A stretch of DNA of 58,906 nt, from contig BCIV01000030.1 of NCBI GenBank assembly GCA_001600055.1, positions 1 to 58,906 of the forward strand, given 5' to 3'. The translations under genes and the position numbers were made by a program. Source of the stretch: Filobasidium wieringae (Eukaryota > Basidiomycota > Tremellomycetes > Filobasidiales > Filobasidiaceae). The notes under the pieces were generated by a model. The model made no database searches and was not told the DNA's origin. It worked only from the letters and a program-made list of their open reading frames with translations. Shown piece after piece: positions 58,905-58,906 of the stretch. Positions within the stretch are counted from its first letter, which is position 1, and each line of letters opens with the position of its first letter.

Positions 58905-58906
58905 AA

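Overview
The window looks like a basidiomycete yeast chromosome, most likely Tremellales (Cryptococcus/Kwoniella type). The evidence is dense genes split by many short introns (about 50-75 nt, GTNNGT donors, CTNAC/CTGAT branch sites, a few GC-AG introns), intergenic gaps of a few hundred bases, and gene content typical of that group. The species cannot be named from sequence alone.

Layout, left to right. (1) 1-5464: a four-exon gene for a large P-loop NTPase that resembles the NTPase module of Crinkler/RHS-type (CR) proteins, then an AT-rich spacer holding an intron-containing tRNA-Ala(AGC). (2) 5465-33329: a housekeeping block with an ENTH adaptor (Ent3/epsinR type), a UBC1-like E2 with UBA domain, fructosamine-3-kinase, the Mid1 calcium-channel subunit, ribosomal protein uL14 (RPL23), the phosphatidylinositol 4-kinase Pik1, a DEK_C+SWIB chromatin protein, the importin-alpha exporter Cse1, and the 30-exon eIF2-alpha kinase Gcn2. 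(3) 34121-37980: two convergent secreted glucan-active enzymes, GH5 exo-beta-1,3-glucanase and GH128, which suggests a cell-wall remodelling pair. (4) 38922-41067: an MFSD1-like transporter. (5) 41462-54825: an apparent amine/nitrogen-acquisition neighbourhood with an SDR, a copper amine oxidase divergent from an APC-type permease, a Zn2Cys6 regulator and an OPT oligopeptide transporter. The 400-bp divergent promoter carries a 9-bp tandem repeat rich in GGCG. (6) 55914-58906: a fungal HNH-type protein with an apparently lost histidine, a decayed-looking frame, G-rich repeats containing telomere-like GGGTTAGGGG, and at the right edge (with N gaps) the C-terminus of what looks like a non-LTR retroelement protein. 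This end has the character of a subtelomere or repeat-rich contig end.

Nearly every gene was rebuilt exon by exon by requiring phase-consistent splice sites and family-typical protein sequence. Amino-acid counts come from those models. The OPT transporter was traced by its conserved segments only. No searches or expression data were available.
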